Positions 1-12,370 are shown, counted from the first letter of the stretch. The stretch is DNA of 64,000 nucleotides from Heterocephalus glaber (GCF_000247695.1 NW_004624805.1:1241433-1305432), one strand, 5' to 3'. Program-made: numbers and translations. Notes: generated from the letters alone by a model not told the origin.

Positions 1-300
1 CTCTCCTCTCCGCGGTCTTGCTCATCCTGGCGTTCCGCGTGTGTCGGGACAGTCGGAGACTTGTGAGCTCCGTAATCCGTTGATTCCGTTGTTCTAGCCG
101 AGGTATAATTTGGGATTTGTGTGGTCGGATTCCGTGTCACACGTGCTGTGGTTAGCGGCTCATGGTGCAAGAGGCCCGGCTGCAGGGGACACGGCCATGG
201 GGGACGAGAGCTTCACCGCCGGGTTTCTGGGGGCATCAACTCAACTCCACCTGCCCTGTGCGCAGGGCCAGGCTGCCAGCCGAGGCTGCTGAGGCCACGT
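1..300. other. CpG-dense segment at the window edge
   Basis: About 20 CpG dinucleotides fall in the first 230 bases, far denser than most of the window. It may be the end of a CpG island or a CpG-rich repeat such as an LTR leader that continues to the left. No splice site, TATA box or recognisable coding sequence was found. Short open frames on both strands here are not convincing genes. Confidence 0.4.
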
Positions 301-471
301 AGGTTTTCTGGATGAAGACAAGCCTGGGCTCTGACTCGCACTGCAGGGTAGTTGTCTGTAGGCCAAGTTTAGAACCTGTGGAGGCTCTATCCCTGGCTGA
401 GCTGCTGCCAGAGCCCAAGAGGGACTGGGAGTTAAGGAGTTCTGAGACAAATCCATAAAGCCTTCTTTTCT

Positions 472-559
472 TTCTTTTTTTTGGTACTCGGGATCAAACT
501 CGGGACTTTGTACTTAAGAAGCAGGCACCGGAACCACTGAGCTAAATCCCCAGCTCTAG
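472..559 (-). mobile_element. Young tRNA-like ID-type SINE
   Basis: Read on the minus strand it runs from a pol III A-box-like tagctcagtgg to a B-box-like gtttgatcc and ends in an A-rich tail (a T run on the plus strand). It is flanked by 13-bp direct repeats at 459-471 and 560-572 (agccttcttttct / agccttattttct, one mismatch), which are the target-site duplication of L1-driven insertion. Same family as the copies near 11971, 15713, 31032, 34359 and 62069. Confidence 0.85.
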
Positions 560-572
560 AGCCTTATTTTCT

Positions 573-2455
573 ATGCCAAATAAATAGACACGTATTTACA
601 AAAATATACATGCATACTGCAGTAGCCATGCCTAGGCCTCAGCTGTTCAGCCACATGCACTGTTGAGTTGCTACAAGCAACACACTGTTTTGCAGATTGA
701 AATGGGAACCCTCTGAGCAGCCCTGTGTTAGGTTACACTGAACAGCATCACTCGGAACTACTGTCTCCGCACCAGGAAACCCTCTGGGAATAAAGCTGTC
801 ACAGAGGAGGCTGTCTCCAGTGTGAGCGGACGGCAGTCCGAAGAGGACATTCCGGCCCGGAGGACAAGGAAGGCAGGCACGGAGCTGCAGCAGCAGGACT
901 GAGCCTGAGAGGACGCTGGGGAGGTCAGCCCGGACCTCAGCGAGAAAGCAGGCAGGCTGCACGGGGAGGGAGCTCAAAGGCAGCCTCTCCCACGTGCTGA
1001 CCCTGCAGAGGTGCTGCCAGGTGCCCACAGAGGGAAAATTCAGCAACTTGTGGGCAAGGAGCTCTGCCAACTTCAAACAGTTGCTGGTTTGCTGCTGGGT
1101 GTTAACAAAAGCCACTAATACTACTCAAAGGTGGGTTCCTCTCTCACCTTCCAGATTTTCCCCAGGAGTGCCGAAAAGATGAAAGAACAGGGATTTGTCA
1201 CCCAGCAGTAGGACACAGCTAGTGACCTCGTATGAGCCAGCAGGGCTCCACTGGTGGGAGCATAGACCAATTTCCTCCCAGCTGTGGCCCTCAGACTGCT
1301 GCACAAGCTGCCTCCTGCCCCGAGCGGCTGCCTGCAGCCTCCATTCCTAGCAAGTCAGGCTCTGCCTTGGGTGCTAATTTTACTCCGGTATTGACCCTCT
1401 CTGTGGCCTGGAGCTAGTTTTTAAGTGAACAACTCTGAAATCTGCTCTACAGTTCATGCATATCTAGGAATAATGATGTTATTGTTATAAATTATTAGCC
1501 GTTTTTAATCAGTAAGACACTCCCGAGGCTCTCAGAGGGACCGCGTCGGCTTGCTTGATTTAAATCAAATGAATAAGGAAAAGCGCCTCTATGCTTGGCT
1601 TCTTTGAATTATGAACTAGGTGCCCTGCAATACCCCTCACCAAGGTGGAGGAGGAGAAAGCCAGATGACACCCACCCAGGTGCAGGCAGCCAGAGCGGGA
1701 GGTTGGGCTGCTTCGGGCAAGACCTGGGCTTAGAGGCCTTGAGGGGAGGAGCGATGTGTCCCAGGGGCTTGGGGGCCCTCCACTGGGGCTCTGCACTGGC
1801 CAGGGCGCTGCTCAGCTGGAAGACACAGCGCGGGCCATCCTGGGGTCTGTCCCTGGCCCAGTGAGCCTTCCATCCCCACACAGCGATCCTGCTCATCCTT
1901 TGTCCCGCTGAGCCTCTCACCCAGTGATGAGGAGTCTGGAGACGAAATCAGCTCAGAGAGGGCTGGAGACCGTGTGAGCTGGGGCAGAGCAGTGACGATA
2001 TCGGACACGCGTGATGAGGGCACTCGCCGTGCACGCAGTGCTTGGCAGTCCACGTAGTGCCACGTGTACTCTCTCAGCGCACAGCTAGGAGACTTACCGC
2101 ACCGATGTGTGGGCCGCTCAGCCGGAAGGCGGAGAGCCTTAGATTGTAGATTCGCCCAGCCACAGTATGCAAAGCCGTGCACAAACAGGCAAGTGTTATT
2201 TTATCGTCACAGGAAAACATGCCAAAATTTGCATCAGATTTGAGGGCCCAGAACTCCTGGGATATGACGACTCTGCAAACGGGGCTTGGCTTCAACAACT
2301 CCACCTTGGAGGGAAGGGAAAATCATGCGTATCTGTACCCATATAGAATAAGAAAGTGGGAGACAGGAAGTAGCAGAAAAGCCTGGTCCAAGTGTAAGGA
2401 TGGTCGGGGCCTGGGGGGTGGCTGAAGAGGCGTTTACAGAGGTGAGGTTGAGACC
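573..2455. other. No gene recognised
   Basis: GC-moderate sequence with several chance open frames of up to 158 codons (639-1115 minus; 1730-2182 minus), none with a domain I recognise. A short AT-rich patch lies at about 1430-1560. No repeat family was identified by eye. Confidence 0.5.
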
Positions 2456-2692
2456 GACCTTCCTTCCCCTCCTCCTCCTCTCTCCCTTCCTCTTTCTTCC
2501 TCCTGTTCCCTCTTCCTCTTCCTCTCTTCCTCCTCCTCTTCCTTCCTCTCCTACCTCCTGTTCCCTCTTCCTCTCCCCCTCTTCCTCCTCCTCTTCCTTC
2601 CTCTCCTACCTCCTGTTCCCTCTTCCTCTCTCCCTCTTCCTCCTGCTCCTCCTTCCTCTCCCCTTCCTTCTCCTCCCTTTTCACTTGGTTTG
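2456..2692. repeat. Polypyrimidine tract with 55-bp minisatellite
   Basis: Nearly pure C/T on the plus strand for about 230 bases. Inside it the word cctgttccctcttcctct recurs at 2502, 2557 and 2612, giving a 55-bp period with the second and third units almost identical. The long open frames on both strands here (Ser/Leu/Pro-rich on plus, Glu/Arg/Gly-rich on minus) are products of the low complexity, not proteins. Such homopurine-homopyrimidine DNA can form triplex (H-DNA). Confidence 0.85.
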
Positions 2693-4137
2693 GGGGTGAT
2701 GGTTGGATTTCAGTAGGAAGAAATGGACCAAGGTTGTCCTGGGGAGGGCAGTGTCCTGAGCAGAGGCCTGGGGAGGAAAACAGGACCAGCTGGAAGGCGT
2801 AGTGAGCAGCCAGACTGGAACCTGGCAGAGAGCTCAAGGAGAGAGTTGCAGGTAAGCAGGCTGGGAGGGCAACAGGTCCAAGGCTGAAGGGCTGTGGAGG
2901 CAGAGGCGATGCTCTCTTCCTTCCCACTTCCAGGTGGAAAGCAGAGGCACTGAGCGGGGGCTCTCAGAATCCACTCGCATCTTTAGCCTCCCCAGAGCTC
3001 AGCAGGCTTCTGTCCACCTCAGGACGCAGCCCAGAGCAGTTAGTTTGCTTGTGGATTTGAGTAACAGACCCCACCTCAAGCTAGCTTTGACAAGAAAGAG
3101 AGCTGGTGCCCTCTACAGACGAGAGCACACAGGTTGGGCGTGAGCCAGCGGATCGGCCCAGCGGCCCATTGGCCCCGAAGGAGCGAGAGCTCGGCCCCCT
3201 CTGCACTCCACCTCCCCAGGCAGCTCCCCTCCTGCAGCTCAGTCTTCCCGGAACCCCACGGCTCTGCAGCTCCTGTGCCTCTGCTCCTTGTAGCACAGCT
3301 AAACCCCCTGGGACGCGATTCTGTGACCAAGGCCACTCCTCCCGGCCCCGCTCACACTGTACAAGGGGAGAAATCGCATAGGCTTTGCTCCCTTCTTTGT
3401 CCCCAGAGCCTGCCATGCAAATATGTATCAGATGGGTGAAGGACAGTTATGTGGGGCCCAGGAACACAAGTGTCACCGGAAACGTACAGCATGGCAAGCT
3501 ACTACTGAAGACGTCTTTTCCTCTGGGGCCATTCCCCTGAGGCAGTTTTTTTTGTTTCTCACCCCAGGGAACATTCCCTTTCCTACAAAGCACCCAGTCT
3601 GTTCTGATAGCCATGGGATCCCTTCAGGATATTCTGATTATTCTGCCACCTTGGGGCGTTTGTCTAACCCTGCCTTGGCCCAAGAAGGGCCCAGGATCTG
3701 AGCTGCCCACCGGCTGGGGCGACACAGTCCATGCAGCCAGGGCTGCAGGAGAAGACGAGGGGAGAGCAGGTGGACGAAGTAACAGACAGACAGGAGGCTA
3801 CAAGGGAAGGTTCGTCCTTCCCAAGGACACTGGACGTGGCGTAAAGGACGAGGAAGATGTCCTAAGGGAATCTCCTCACTGTCTGGCTGGGATGGGCAGA
3901 CGGAGACCCCAGTCACTACACTAGAGAACACTGAGAAACTGGCATCCCTCTGGGAAGGTTTTTCTTGCAATGTTCCACACCGTTCCATAAAGCCCCACCT
4001 CTGCTCCTTGTTTACACCCCTCACATGTGTTGGGCTCTGCCTTGTCCTGCATCACAGTCCTCCTGGCAGCAGACCTACTGACCAATGTTTGCACTTCCTC
4101 CTGACGGTTCTGGAAGCTCAGAGGTGACAGGCACAGT
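2693..4137. other. No gene recognised
   Basis: Mostly unique-looking, GC-moderate sequence. A small CpG-richer patch lies around 3130-3370 and includes an inverted CCAAT box (ATTGG), but nothing else marks a promoter. Overlapping short open frames on both strands have no recognisable domains. Confidence 0.45.
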
Positions 4138-4212
4138 GTGTACCTGTGTGTGGTGTGTGTGTGTGTCCGTGCCCATGTGTGTGTGTGGTGTGTGTGTGTG
4201 TGTGCACGCACG
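4138..4212. repeat. (TG)n microsatellite
   Basis: Interrupted TG repeat, with interruptions such as ggtg and ccgtgcccatg. The His/Thr-rich minus-strand frames and Cys/Val-rich plus-strand frame over it are repeat artefacts. Confidence 0.9.
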
Positions 4213-5273
4213 CCATTGCGTCTCCGTGGCAGATTGTCGTTTTGCCCACAGTAAGTGGTGGTAAATGTTTGCTTGATTTGCTGGAGCTGCTGGGCTGCGA
4301 ATGTCGGGTGGCCACACTTCGGTGGAACTCTTGCTCCCTAACCTGAGAGCAGGGAGAATGCCCTCCTGGCCAGTCCTCCTGGGCCAGCAGTGCCCTTTCC
4401 TGGAAGAGTCTCCAGCACGCTTCTTAACAATGAACACGCACCCTTGAAGCCCCGGCTCTTTGGAAGTCCTGGAAGGAAGCTCACGGCCCTTTCTGTTCCT
4501 GACTGAATATACTCCTGGGTGGGTGGGGTCTGCACTCCCCTCTTCCTTGTTAATAGGTTAGCTATTTGGGCAGATCGGAAATAATATTGCAAAGGTGGTG
4601 GGGAGCAGTTCGGGGATATTGCTTGTAATTGTTTCATATTGTTACTGCATTTGCTTACAAGGAAAGAGAGGCGACCCGCCCTCCGTCAAGGGAGGGAATG
4701 GTGTAGACAGCAGTCAGGGTGCACGCTTCCCACCGTCATGGCAACCACCCGGCACTGACTTGATTGCTTCTACTGCATTCCTGATCAGAGCTGAGTTGCT
4801 TCATTAACTGTACTTTCTCCGAGCTCATTTGTGAAAGGGAAGCTGGGAAATAGCCCTGCGTGGGGCTTCATTCTTCCTGCTCTGAGACACTGATGTGCTT
4901 GGAAGACGCTCTCTCCCCTCCGCCATCTCCAAACACAGCTGACAGTCATATTCAGGAGCTCACAGGTCTTCCCTGCATCTCGGCCCCTGAGGAGGCACGG
5001 AGGCCAACGACTGCTGCAGCAGCAGGGCCAAGTCAAAGCCAAGGGGTGGCGCCCACGCGCAGCCAGCCTGGACACCAGCGCTTGTCGCTGTGAGGCCCCT
5101 GGAGCCCACGACCCAGCATTGCCCGGACTGGCTGGAGACGCAGAGCCCAGGCCCCAGGAGATTGGGGAGGGGCCCTAGAGCTCTCCCACCTGCACCTTGC
5201 CGCGGGGTCTGGCCTCGTGCCCCCCCGCCCCCGGGGCTTCATCTCCTCAGCAGGCTGACCTACTGTTGCTGTC
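4213..5273. other. No gene recognised
   Basis: Unique-looking sequence, more GC-rich towards the right end. Short open frames only. Confidence 0.45.
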
Positions 5274-5455
5274 TTGTTTTATTTTTGTGGTACTGGAGAC
5301 TGAGCACACTGAGTTACAGCCCCAGTCCTTTTCTTATTTCTTATTTTGAGACAGATCCTCACTAAGTTGCTCAGTTGCCCAGGCTGGGCTTGAACTTGTG
5401 ATCCTCCTGGCTCGACCTCCCCGAGTGCTGGGATCACAGGCGTGGGCCCTGGTTC
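5274..5455 (-). mobile_element. B1-dID SINE
   Basis: On the plus strand an inverted ID part (ggtactggagactgagc onward to ccccagtcc) is followed by inverted B1 (7SL) sequence from ttttgagacag to gtgctgggatcacaggcg. This order, B1 then ID on the sense (minus) strand, is the B1-dID arrangement. It is diverged, so an old copy. Confidence 0.75.
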
Positions 5456-6134
5456 CCAGCTGGAGGCCCTGTCCCTGAGCTCTGGCCTCTCCAGGTGTGG
5501 CCTGGGGCAAGCAACAGTCCCGTCAGCTGTGAGACGTTAGCAGTGGAGACTGAGTCCACCCAGGCACTCCCAGTCAGAGCTGGGCTTTGACAAGATCTGA
5601 GGGCTTAGGTGCCCAGAAGAGGCAGAGGCCCTGACCTAGCAGAGGCCGAGCCAGGCGAGCAGCCCCCACGGTCTGCGTGTCCACCGCGTGGCACACAGCC
5701 CTCAGCCTGCAGGCGTGTGCCAGTTCAGCCAACAGCAGCTGCAGGAAGGGATAAAGCCCGAAGATCAGCGAGCTCAAGGCAGATGCTTAGTTCTCACTCA
5801 TGTAAAGTCAGGTCAGCTGGAAAGCCTGTGCTCCCCTCCAAACCCAGTGATTCTCTCACACCCCCTGCCACCCTAACTGCAGAGGAAAAGGCAGCCACTG
5901 TGTGCTTGCGAATAAGGCAGCCTCTGTGGATTTCCCTAGTAACATTTAGCTCCCGATGGTTCCACTTATTCATTCAGTGAATCAATAATTTACTGAATAA
6001 AGAATAAAATTAATGTAGTCACCATACATTCATTTATTCATTCAACAAACATTTATTTTTGGCTAATATACGGAGTCTTAAACTAACAAGGAGCTCAGCA
6101 TCTAGGGAAGCAGGGAGTGATACAGTTTGTGGTC

Positions 6135-6350
6135 TCTAGCCCCTAGCCCTCTCTCTGGCTCTTCTTCTGCACCCTGCTTTCTGGCTGCAGTGAGTCGAGC
6201 AGCTTTCTTCTACCCAGCTCTTCCACCATGATGCTTCTGCCTTGGAGCCGGCCAACCATGAACTAAATCTACCAACACCATGAGCCAAAATAAGCCTGTC
6301 CTCCTTTAAGATGTGCATGTCAGGTGTTTCATCCCAGCAACGGAAAGGTG
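6135..6350 (+). mobile_element. MaLR-like LTR 3' part
   Basis: Contains the typical ending of a MaLR-type LTR: a Cys/Pro-codon-like CT-rich stretch, then accatgagccaaaataagc (polyadenylation-signal region), then a caggtgtttcatcccagcaac-like end and gtgactgatgtg. It resembles the copies at 10690, 17855 and (inverted) 19666. Upstream, 5965-6060 has tcattcattcaa-type sequence of another old repeat that I cannot name. Confidence 0.5.
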
Positions 6351-6359
6351 ACTGATGTG

Positions 6360-8369
6360 CATAGCTTGGAGACTGAGATATTGGTAGGCTGAATGGCTGT
6401 GTCAGGAAATGATGGGGTAAGGGGAACTGAATTTAAAAATGGCCATTTGCTTATCTCCTAGGAGATGAGGAAAGTGGACCCAGGGTCTGGACCATCCTGG
6501 CAGGAAAAGTTGCAAATAGTTTTGCCCACACAGTTGTGCATCATTCTGTTGGCCAGGACAAAGCAGCATTGAGCTTCCTTACAGAAATGCCCTTGCTAAT
6601 CTGGTAGAGAACGTACCAGCCGCTTGAAATTCACTGCTGTTTTACACTGCTGGAGCAACTGTCCCCTGCTGTGCCCTGGGCACTCACTACTTAGCAGAGC
6701 GATGTGCAGACTCCACACACTCCCTCAGTCCCGGCTTCCTGCAAAGTGGAGACCGTGTCTCTAGCAAACTGTCACCCCCGCGTGGCCTTTGGAAGGTCTG
6801 TGGGACAGGTACTTTGTAATTAGAGAGTGATTAATTGTTTAATCAGAACAGATAGCAGCCCAGACAATGTCACCTCCTCTCATTTGTTGGGCCATGAGCC
6901 CCATTAATCCAGGACCTTCTGAATGCAGCAGTGCCGGGCTGACTGGAAGCTTAGTGCCGCAGAAGCCTCTCACCGTGGCTCCCCAGTCTGCTCACACACA
7001 GTGCCAGTACATCGCAGCAGACGTCTCTGTCTGTCCCCAGCCCAGGCTTCTTCCCCATGAACATCTCGGAAGGACTGTGATGTCGGTACATCAAGGACGC
7101 ACGCGCCAGCCGCTCCTCCCTTTCTGGGTCCTGACAGCTGAGCCACAACAGCTGTGCAGACCAGCGGCTCCCCCGGACTCACTCCACCTGAACGGCTCCC
7201 ACCGAGCTTTGGCACTGTCCCTGCGGTGACCACGGCTTCTTCTGCTAAGGTGGGTTTCCAGCTGTGCTGAGAGAATCATCCCCCTCCCGGCCCATCTTCC
7301 TCTCTTAAGGGTGCTCCTGATAAATGCTTCCCCAGAGGCTTTGTGCACAGCATCTGTGGCCCAGGCTGGGGTGGGAAGTGAGTAATTTTCAGCTGTGTCT
7401 GGCACCCTCTGAACTGGGAGGCTCCTGTATCACCGCACACCGCCGTGGCCACCTTCCGGAGCAGCACGCCCATTGCAAACCAAGACCTTCTTCAGCACCC
7501 ACCCCCTGCATTGGAGTGCTTAGTTCCTTGCTGTGCAAACCCACCTGGGTGGCCCTGAAGGGAGGAAATGTGTTCCAAAGAAGGTCACTCAGGAGGTCAC
7601 AGAATGTCCAAGAGGCAAAGGACTGTCAGGATGCCCGGTTCTGTGGCCAGGAAACACAAGGTCCAGGTCCCACTGAATGGATCCCTGGAGGGCCCCGGGC
7701 CCCACAGCCAGCCCTGACCCCGACCCCGGGCCCCACAGCTACCGCTCCCGACCCTGTCTACCCACTGCCCTCCTGGGGCCACAGCCTCTCCACCTGCCGC
7801 TGCCCCTGAGGGTGATGCCTGGTCCCCATGGCTCCCTGACACCAGCCTGTCCCTGTGTCCGGGGTACAGACATCCAGTCAGAAGGCCTGGGTCTGGCACC
7901 CACACCCGGGAGAAAGAGGCACAGGAAGCAAGTGCGGACCCGGTAACATCAGCCTCCATGGTGGGGCAGGACCTCCAGCCCTCCAGGCCCCCACCAGCAG
8001 AGAGCCCTCAGCTGGAAGGGTTAGGTGCTGGGCTGCTTCCATTTCTAGCCTGAGAGATGAAGCAGGGTTTGCATCCAGCAGCCCTAGGAGGGGTGGAATT
8101 TTATTTGGGGCAGGTAGGCAACACTTTCAGACCCTGACAGTGGCCACTTTGCCTAGGCCTCAGCTTGTAAATCATCTGTTGTCTGCTTACCCACCTCTCA
8201 GCCATCAGGGGCTACAAATGCAAGGGAACTGGGGCCTGGGGCTTCTTGCTCTCTATTCGGTCAGCGGTGGAAGTTCTTTGATCTCTGCAACCTCCTTACC
8301 TTTTCGTTCTGCTGCCGAGAATGGCCCCATCTTTCCTAAGCTCACTAATTGAGAGCCTCTCATTCTGGC
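6360..8369. other. No gene recognised
   Basis: Unique-looking sequence, GC-rich in its right half. A 31-bp unit beginning ccccgggccccacagc occurs twice, at 7693 and 7724. Open frames of up to 165 codons (7855-8352 plus; 7324-7809 plus) have no recognisable domains. Confidence 0.45.
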
Positions 8370-8452
8370 CCTGCAGGCAACATTCTGGGATGCTTTTAAA
8401 ATTCTGATTCCTGGGCCTCAGAACCAGTAATTATGGGTGAGTAGGTGTTTGG
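8370..8452 (+). mobile_element. MER5A-like hAT fragment
   Basis: The stretch gggatgcttttaaaattctg followed by attcctgggcctcagaacc and agtaattatgggtg follows the internal sequence of the non-autonomous hAT-Charlie element MER5A (attgctgggccccaccccagag... type). Terminal repeats are not seen, so this is a fragment and the call is from memory of the family. Confidence 0.45.
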
Positions 8453-10689
8453 TAAAAGTGATCGACTAGTTTGAAGTTTAACGTCTTTGGCAATTTCAGC
8501 CTCTCCAGGTATCACCATTTGGCAGGGGCCATACTGCTAACTGCTTAGGTATTTGGGGCATCTGCACCTGGCCCCAAGCTCTGTGCAGGATCACGCTTCC
8601 AAAGCCAACGAAGACCCCAGCTGTCCCGACTTCCAGCGCACCCTGAATTGCTCCCCAGAGTCCCGGGATGGTTTCTGCGGTACAGCTGCCCACATTATTT
8701 GTGTTAAGAGCCAGCACTGCAGTCTCTGCCTCTACTCTCTCCATCCGCCTTCTCATCCCCACGGGTAACCAGGCTGCCTGCTTTTAGCTGGAGCTGTTGC
8801 CACTGGGGTGTGGTCTCCCTGGTCCGGCCCGACCAGATAAAAGCAAGTACTCTTTGTCTGAAGTCTTAGAAACCCTGTGCTCAGGAAAGGAAGCAGGCTG
8901 CTAGACTCCAAGTTGGATCCACAGAGTCCCAGAGCTGCAGCAGTTCCCAAGGCAGGAGAAGGCCTCCCGTCACCTTCTAAGAAGTGGGGTTCCCACTCAC
9001 CCAGGGAGGGGAGGTGGTGACCCTGATGATAAGAAACCAGCAGACTGTCACTTCCTCAGTTCCATGGAAGGTTCATCTTCAGAGCCAGTGCCACCTCACC
9101 AGCTGTTTAAAGGTCTCTCATTCCTTATCCCTATATGCTGGAGTCAGCCTGGGCTCTGCTTTACCATGGCTCCTGCCTTCTGCTGCCAACGGAAAGGAGT
9201 CCATGTGAGCGTGGGTCTCCCACGGACATTCCCTGTGCAAAGATTTTCTTGGGGAAATACCTGCATGAAAGGAGCAGGAGGAACTGGGAGAGCCCTGGCA
9301 GAGCTGTGGATGCACACAGCTGAAAGGATGGGGAAGGAGGCTTGGCCAGGTGCATCTTAGCGTGCTGGGCAGTCACACTGGTCCATGGGCCATCAGGAAC
9401 ACTAGATCCTGCATCAGCCAACGGCGTGAGCTCTGCATCTTCCAGGAAGCCCTGTCAGGTTTCTCCACCATCCTCTGTCACTGGGGAGCAGCCCACAGCA
9501 GGAGGCTCAGAGCAAGGACGGCGATGGGTTGCAGCACACAGCGTAGCACCCTCAGGCAGCTGTCACTGGTGCAGCAGGTCTCTTGGGAGCATTCTCCTGG
9601 TGGCCACAGAGCAGTGCTTTTAATGCAAATCAGAGTGAGAAAGAGAGTCCTGGTGATTTCAGCATGAAGCCCACCCTAACGTGAAAGGGTGCTGCATGCA
9701 TCTCTTGGGGATTGTGCAGTATTGCTTGGGCAATGGCCGTTTCCTCTCTCCCAAAGCCAGGGAATGCTTTATGGCAGGTGATGATAAATTATCCAGGTGC
9801 TGGTGTGGATTCAGAGGGCCAGGAACCTGGGCAAGAATTTCTATGGGGCAGCCCTTGCTGACTGCTTGTTTTCAGAGCTGCTGTGATGGGGTCTCTGTGG
9901 TGAGAAGGCTGAGTTCCACGACCACTGAGACGCTGCTCCAGCTGACCCTGCAGGCAAGGCCTCCTTCACCCCCTCACCACCTCAGATGCCAGGGCTTCCT
10001 TCTGTAGCACCAGAGCTTGGTGGGTGCTAATCCTGGCAAGCACTGGGGGATTCTCTGGATCAGCTTTCAGCTGAGGTGGAAAAATAAGGATATAACACTT
10101 GATTAAGTCCTTTCGTGCCACCTGTTCCAGTGGATTCGATTTGATCTTAACGGGAATGAACATGCGAAATCCACCCACCAGTGTGCATTCTTCACTTTAC
10201 TCAAGGTGAAACCTAAGCTGTCGAAATGGTTTTCAGATTTTCCTAACAGACAGTGCACACGCTTCCAGAGTGAAATGTGTGCCATGTTTTTGTCAGCTCC
10301 GCCCTCTAATAGGACAGGGCAGTGAGGCAAGGCCTGTCATTTTCATAACCAACCCCTCCATTTACCAGCACAACATCTTAAAGACCCCGAAGAGGAAAGC
10401 AGCTAAGGCCACAGTGTTTCTGAATAGTGCCACTGCCCTCTGGGTGCTGTGAAATTGATAAGTGTGGGTGACATTTACAAACTCTTTCTTCAGCCACTTA
10501 TTCACAGCTGTTGACCGAGTACCTGTTATACACAAGGCCACTCTGGAGAATGTCTTCCAGTGAGAGGTGCGGTGGATGAGAGGTGGAACAGAGGAGGTGT
10601 AGAAGGAGCTTTGCACTGCTGTCTGTGAGAAGGAAGAGAACACTCATGTACATAAGCCACACCTTAGTTGTCTGCCTTGTGTCTTGGTG
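8453..10689. other. No gene recognised
   Basis: Unique-looking sequence with short open frames only. A perfect octamer ATGCAAAT lies at 9623-9630, a motif common enough to occur by chance. Confidence 0.45.
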
Positions 10690-11033
10690 TCCCACTTAAA
10701 CCTCATGCAGTCATGGGTGGGGCTTTTTCTGGAATGGATTCATGGTGCAATGCTAGGCTCAAGGGCACTAGGATTAAGGGTGTGAGTGCCGCCTGCCCTG
10801 AGTGATCTGCATAAGATGAAAGAGGCAGAAAGACACTGCTCAGGGCCCCTCTCCCTTCCCTTGCTGCTTTTGCCACCAGGAACTATTGCCCCTCTGCCAG
10901 GCCACCCTGCCTTGCAGCCTGCTGATGGACTGAAACCTCTACAAACTGTGAGCTAAATAAACGCCTTCCCCTTTAACTCTGGATTTTGGGTATTTTGCTG
11001 AGTGACGAGAAAAGTAACTAAGACATTAGTCTT
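10690..11033 (+). mobile_element. MaLR-like LTR
   Basis: The right end reads aaactgtgagctaaataaac (AATAAA-type signal), then gggtattttgctgagtgacg and aagtaactaagaca. This is the layout of the 3' end of a MaLR LTR. The left boundary is a guess from the start of the ggtggggctttttctgg stretch. No internal retroviral genes flank it. Confidence 0.6.
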
Positions 11034-11958
11034 TGTTAAGAAAACTGGAAGACTAGTCATAGTATAGCTAACTAGGCAAAAGAGCAACTGATTCTCCCAG
11101 ATGGTTAGAGATTTCATGACTGCAGTGAGATGAGCCGTGAAGAACTCAGCCACAGGCAGACTGGGACCTTCACTTCGTCACGATTGGGGAGCAGTGAGCT
11201 TCCCCGTGCTGCCCATGCAGGGTCGTGGTTGTGGCCCGGGGTGCAGGGCTACTACTCACTGGTGTGGCCACTGAATTGAGGAGTGTGCTGGCTGTATAAA
11301 ATGTGCACTTGGTTGCAAAGGCTGGGCTGCTGTGGCCTGCAGACCTGCACATCCCCGGAAGCCAGCATGGATCCTAGGTTGCTCCAGGGCCTGAGAGGCT
11401 TGCATGGAGAGGGCTGAGATACACACACCTCACAGCTGTCCGCTGTGAGCAGGCGAGGACTTCGTATCTCACTTTCTATTCCACCTCTACCCTTCGCTCT
11501 CCTTCTGCAGTGCTGTGGGACCCAGCCAGTCCCCGAGAGCTTGCTCTCCAGCACCCAGTGTGCGACTCACCTGGCTGTTGCTGGGAGCAGCAGAGGTGCT
11601 GATCCCGTGGCTTACAGGAGGACTTGCAGATGGGGACACCTACCTGCAGATCTGCACGATTCCGGAACTCTCTGTGAGGCTTAGCCCTAGACACTCCGAT
11701 TCCTCCCCTGCTTTTTTGCCTCTTAAACTTCTCCAAAGAATTTCCAGTGACCTGAAGGAGGTGTTTATATCTCCCTCCTGTCTCATGGTTGGAGATCAGG
11801 AGTGCTTATGTGGCTGCTCTTTCTGCTCTGCACCTCCTGCCCCCCTGCCCTCTCCCGCTGAGGCTGTCCAGAGGCTCCGCCTCTCTGCCTTGCGTGGGTC
11901 TCCCGCTCCTGAATGCAGGTTCTGCGTGCTCGAGAACTGAAGAGAAAGTTGGCCTATT
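11034..11958. other. No gene recognised
   Basis: Unique-looking sequence. Open frames of up to 141 codons (11515-11940 plus) carry no recognisable domain. Confidence 0.45.
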
Positions 11959-11970
11959 AGAATGTATTTT

Positions 11971-12061
11971 TATGCCAGAGATTTAGCTCAGTGGTTCCGC
12001 TGCCTGCCTCACAAGCTCAAGGTCCCGAGTTCGATCCCTGGTACCAAAAAAAAAAAAAGAA
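11971..12061 (+). mobile_element. Young tRNA-like ID-type SINE
   Basis: Has the A box (tagctcagtgg), B box (agttcgatccc), ggtacc end and a 13-base A tail. Direct repeats agaatgtatttt (11959-11970) and agaatatatttt (12062-12073) flank it with one mismatch. Confidence 0.88.
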
Positions 12062-12080
12062 AGAATATATTTTGTAAAAA

Positions 12081-12300
12081 TCGCCAGGCACTGTAGTGTA
12101 CATACGTCCTCCCATCTATTCAGGAGGCTGAGGCAGGAGGATCACAAGTTGAAGGCCAGCTTGGGCAACTTAGCAAGACCCTTTCTCAAAATACAAAGTG
12201 ATAAAAGCTCTGGGAATGTAGTTTACTGGCAGAGTACTTGCCTAGCACATGCAAGCCCCAGAGTTCCATCCTCAGTACTACAGAGAAAGAAAAAAGTGGA
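12081..12300 (+). mobile_element. B1-dID SINE
   Basis: B1 (7SL-like) sequence, including caggaggctgaggcaggagg and gcaagaccctttctcaaaat, leads directly into an ID part (gggaatgtagtttactggc ... tcctcagtactacag) and an A-rich tail. It is the clearest full B1-dID dimer in the window and starts about 8 bases after the duplication of the younger SINE. Confidence 0.85.
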
Positions 12301-12370
12301 AGGAAGGAGGAAGAGGAAGAAGAACTCCATTCCCAGCAAGGACTTGAGAGGGAAAGCTCAAGAGAAGGCG

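Noticed and set aside
1..330. Retroviral U5/leader at the window start
   Set aside because: CpG-rich and vaguely leader-like, but no primer-binding site or LTR border was found.
461..559. tRNA gene at the SINE copies
   Set aside because: A and B boxes are present, but no clover-leaf acceptor stem is formed and each copy has an A tail and target-site duplication.
2292..2927. 211-codon minus frame with Glu/Arg/Gly-rich core
   Set aside because: The core is the polypurine strand of a simple repeat and the flanks have no recognisable domain.
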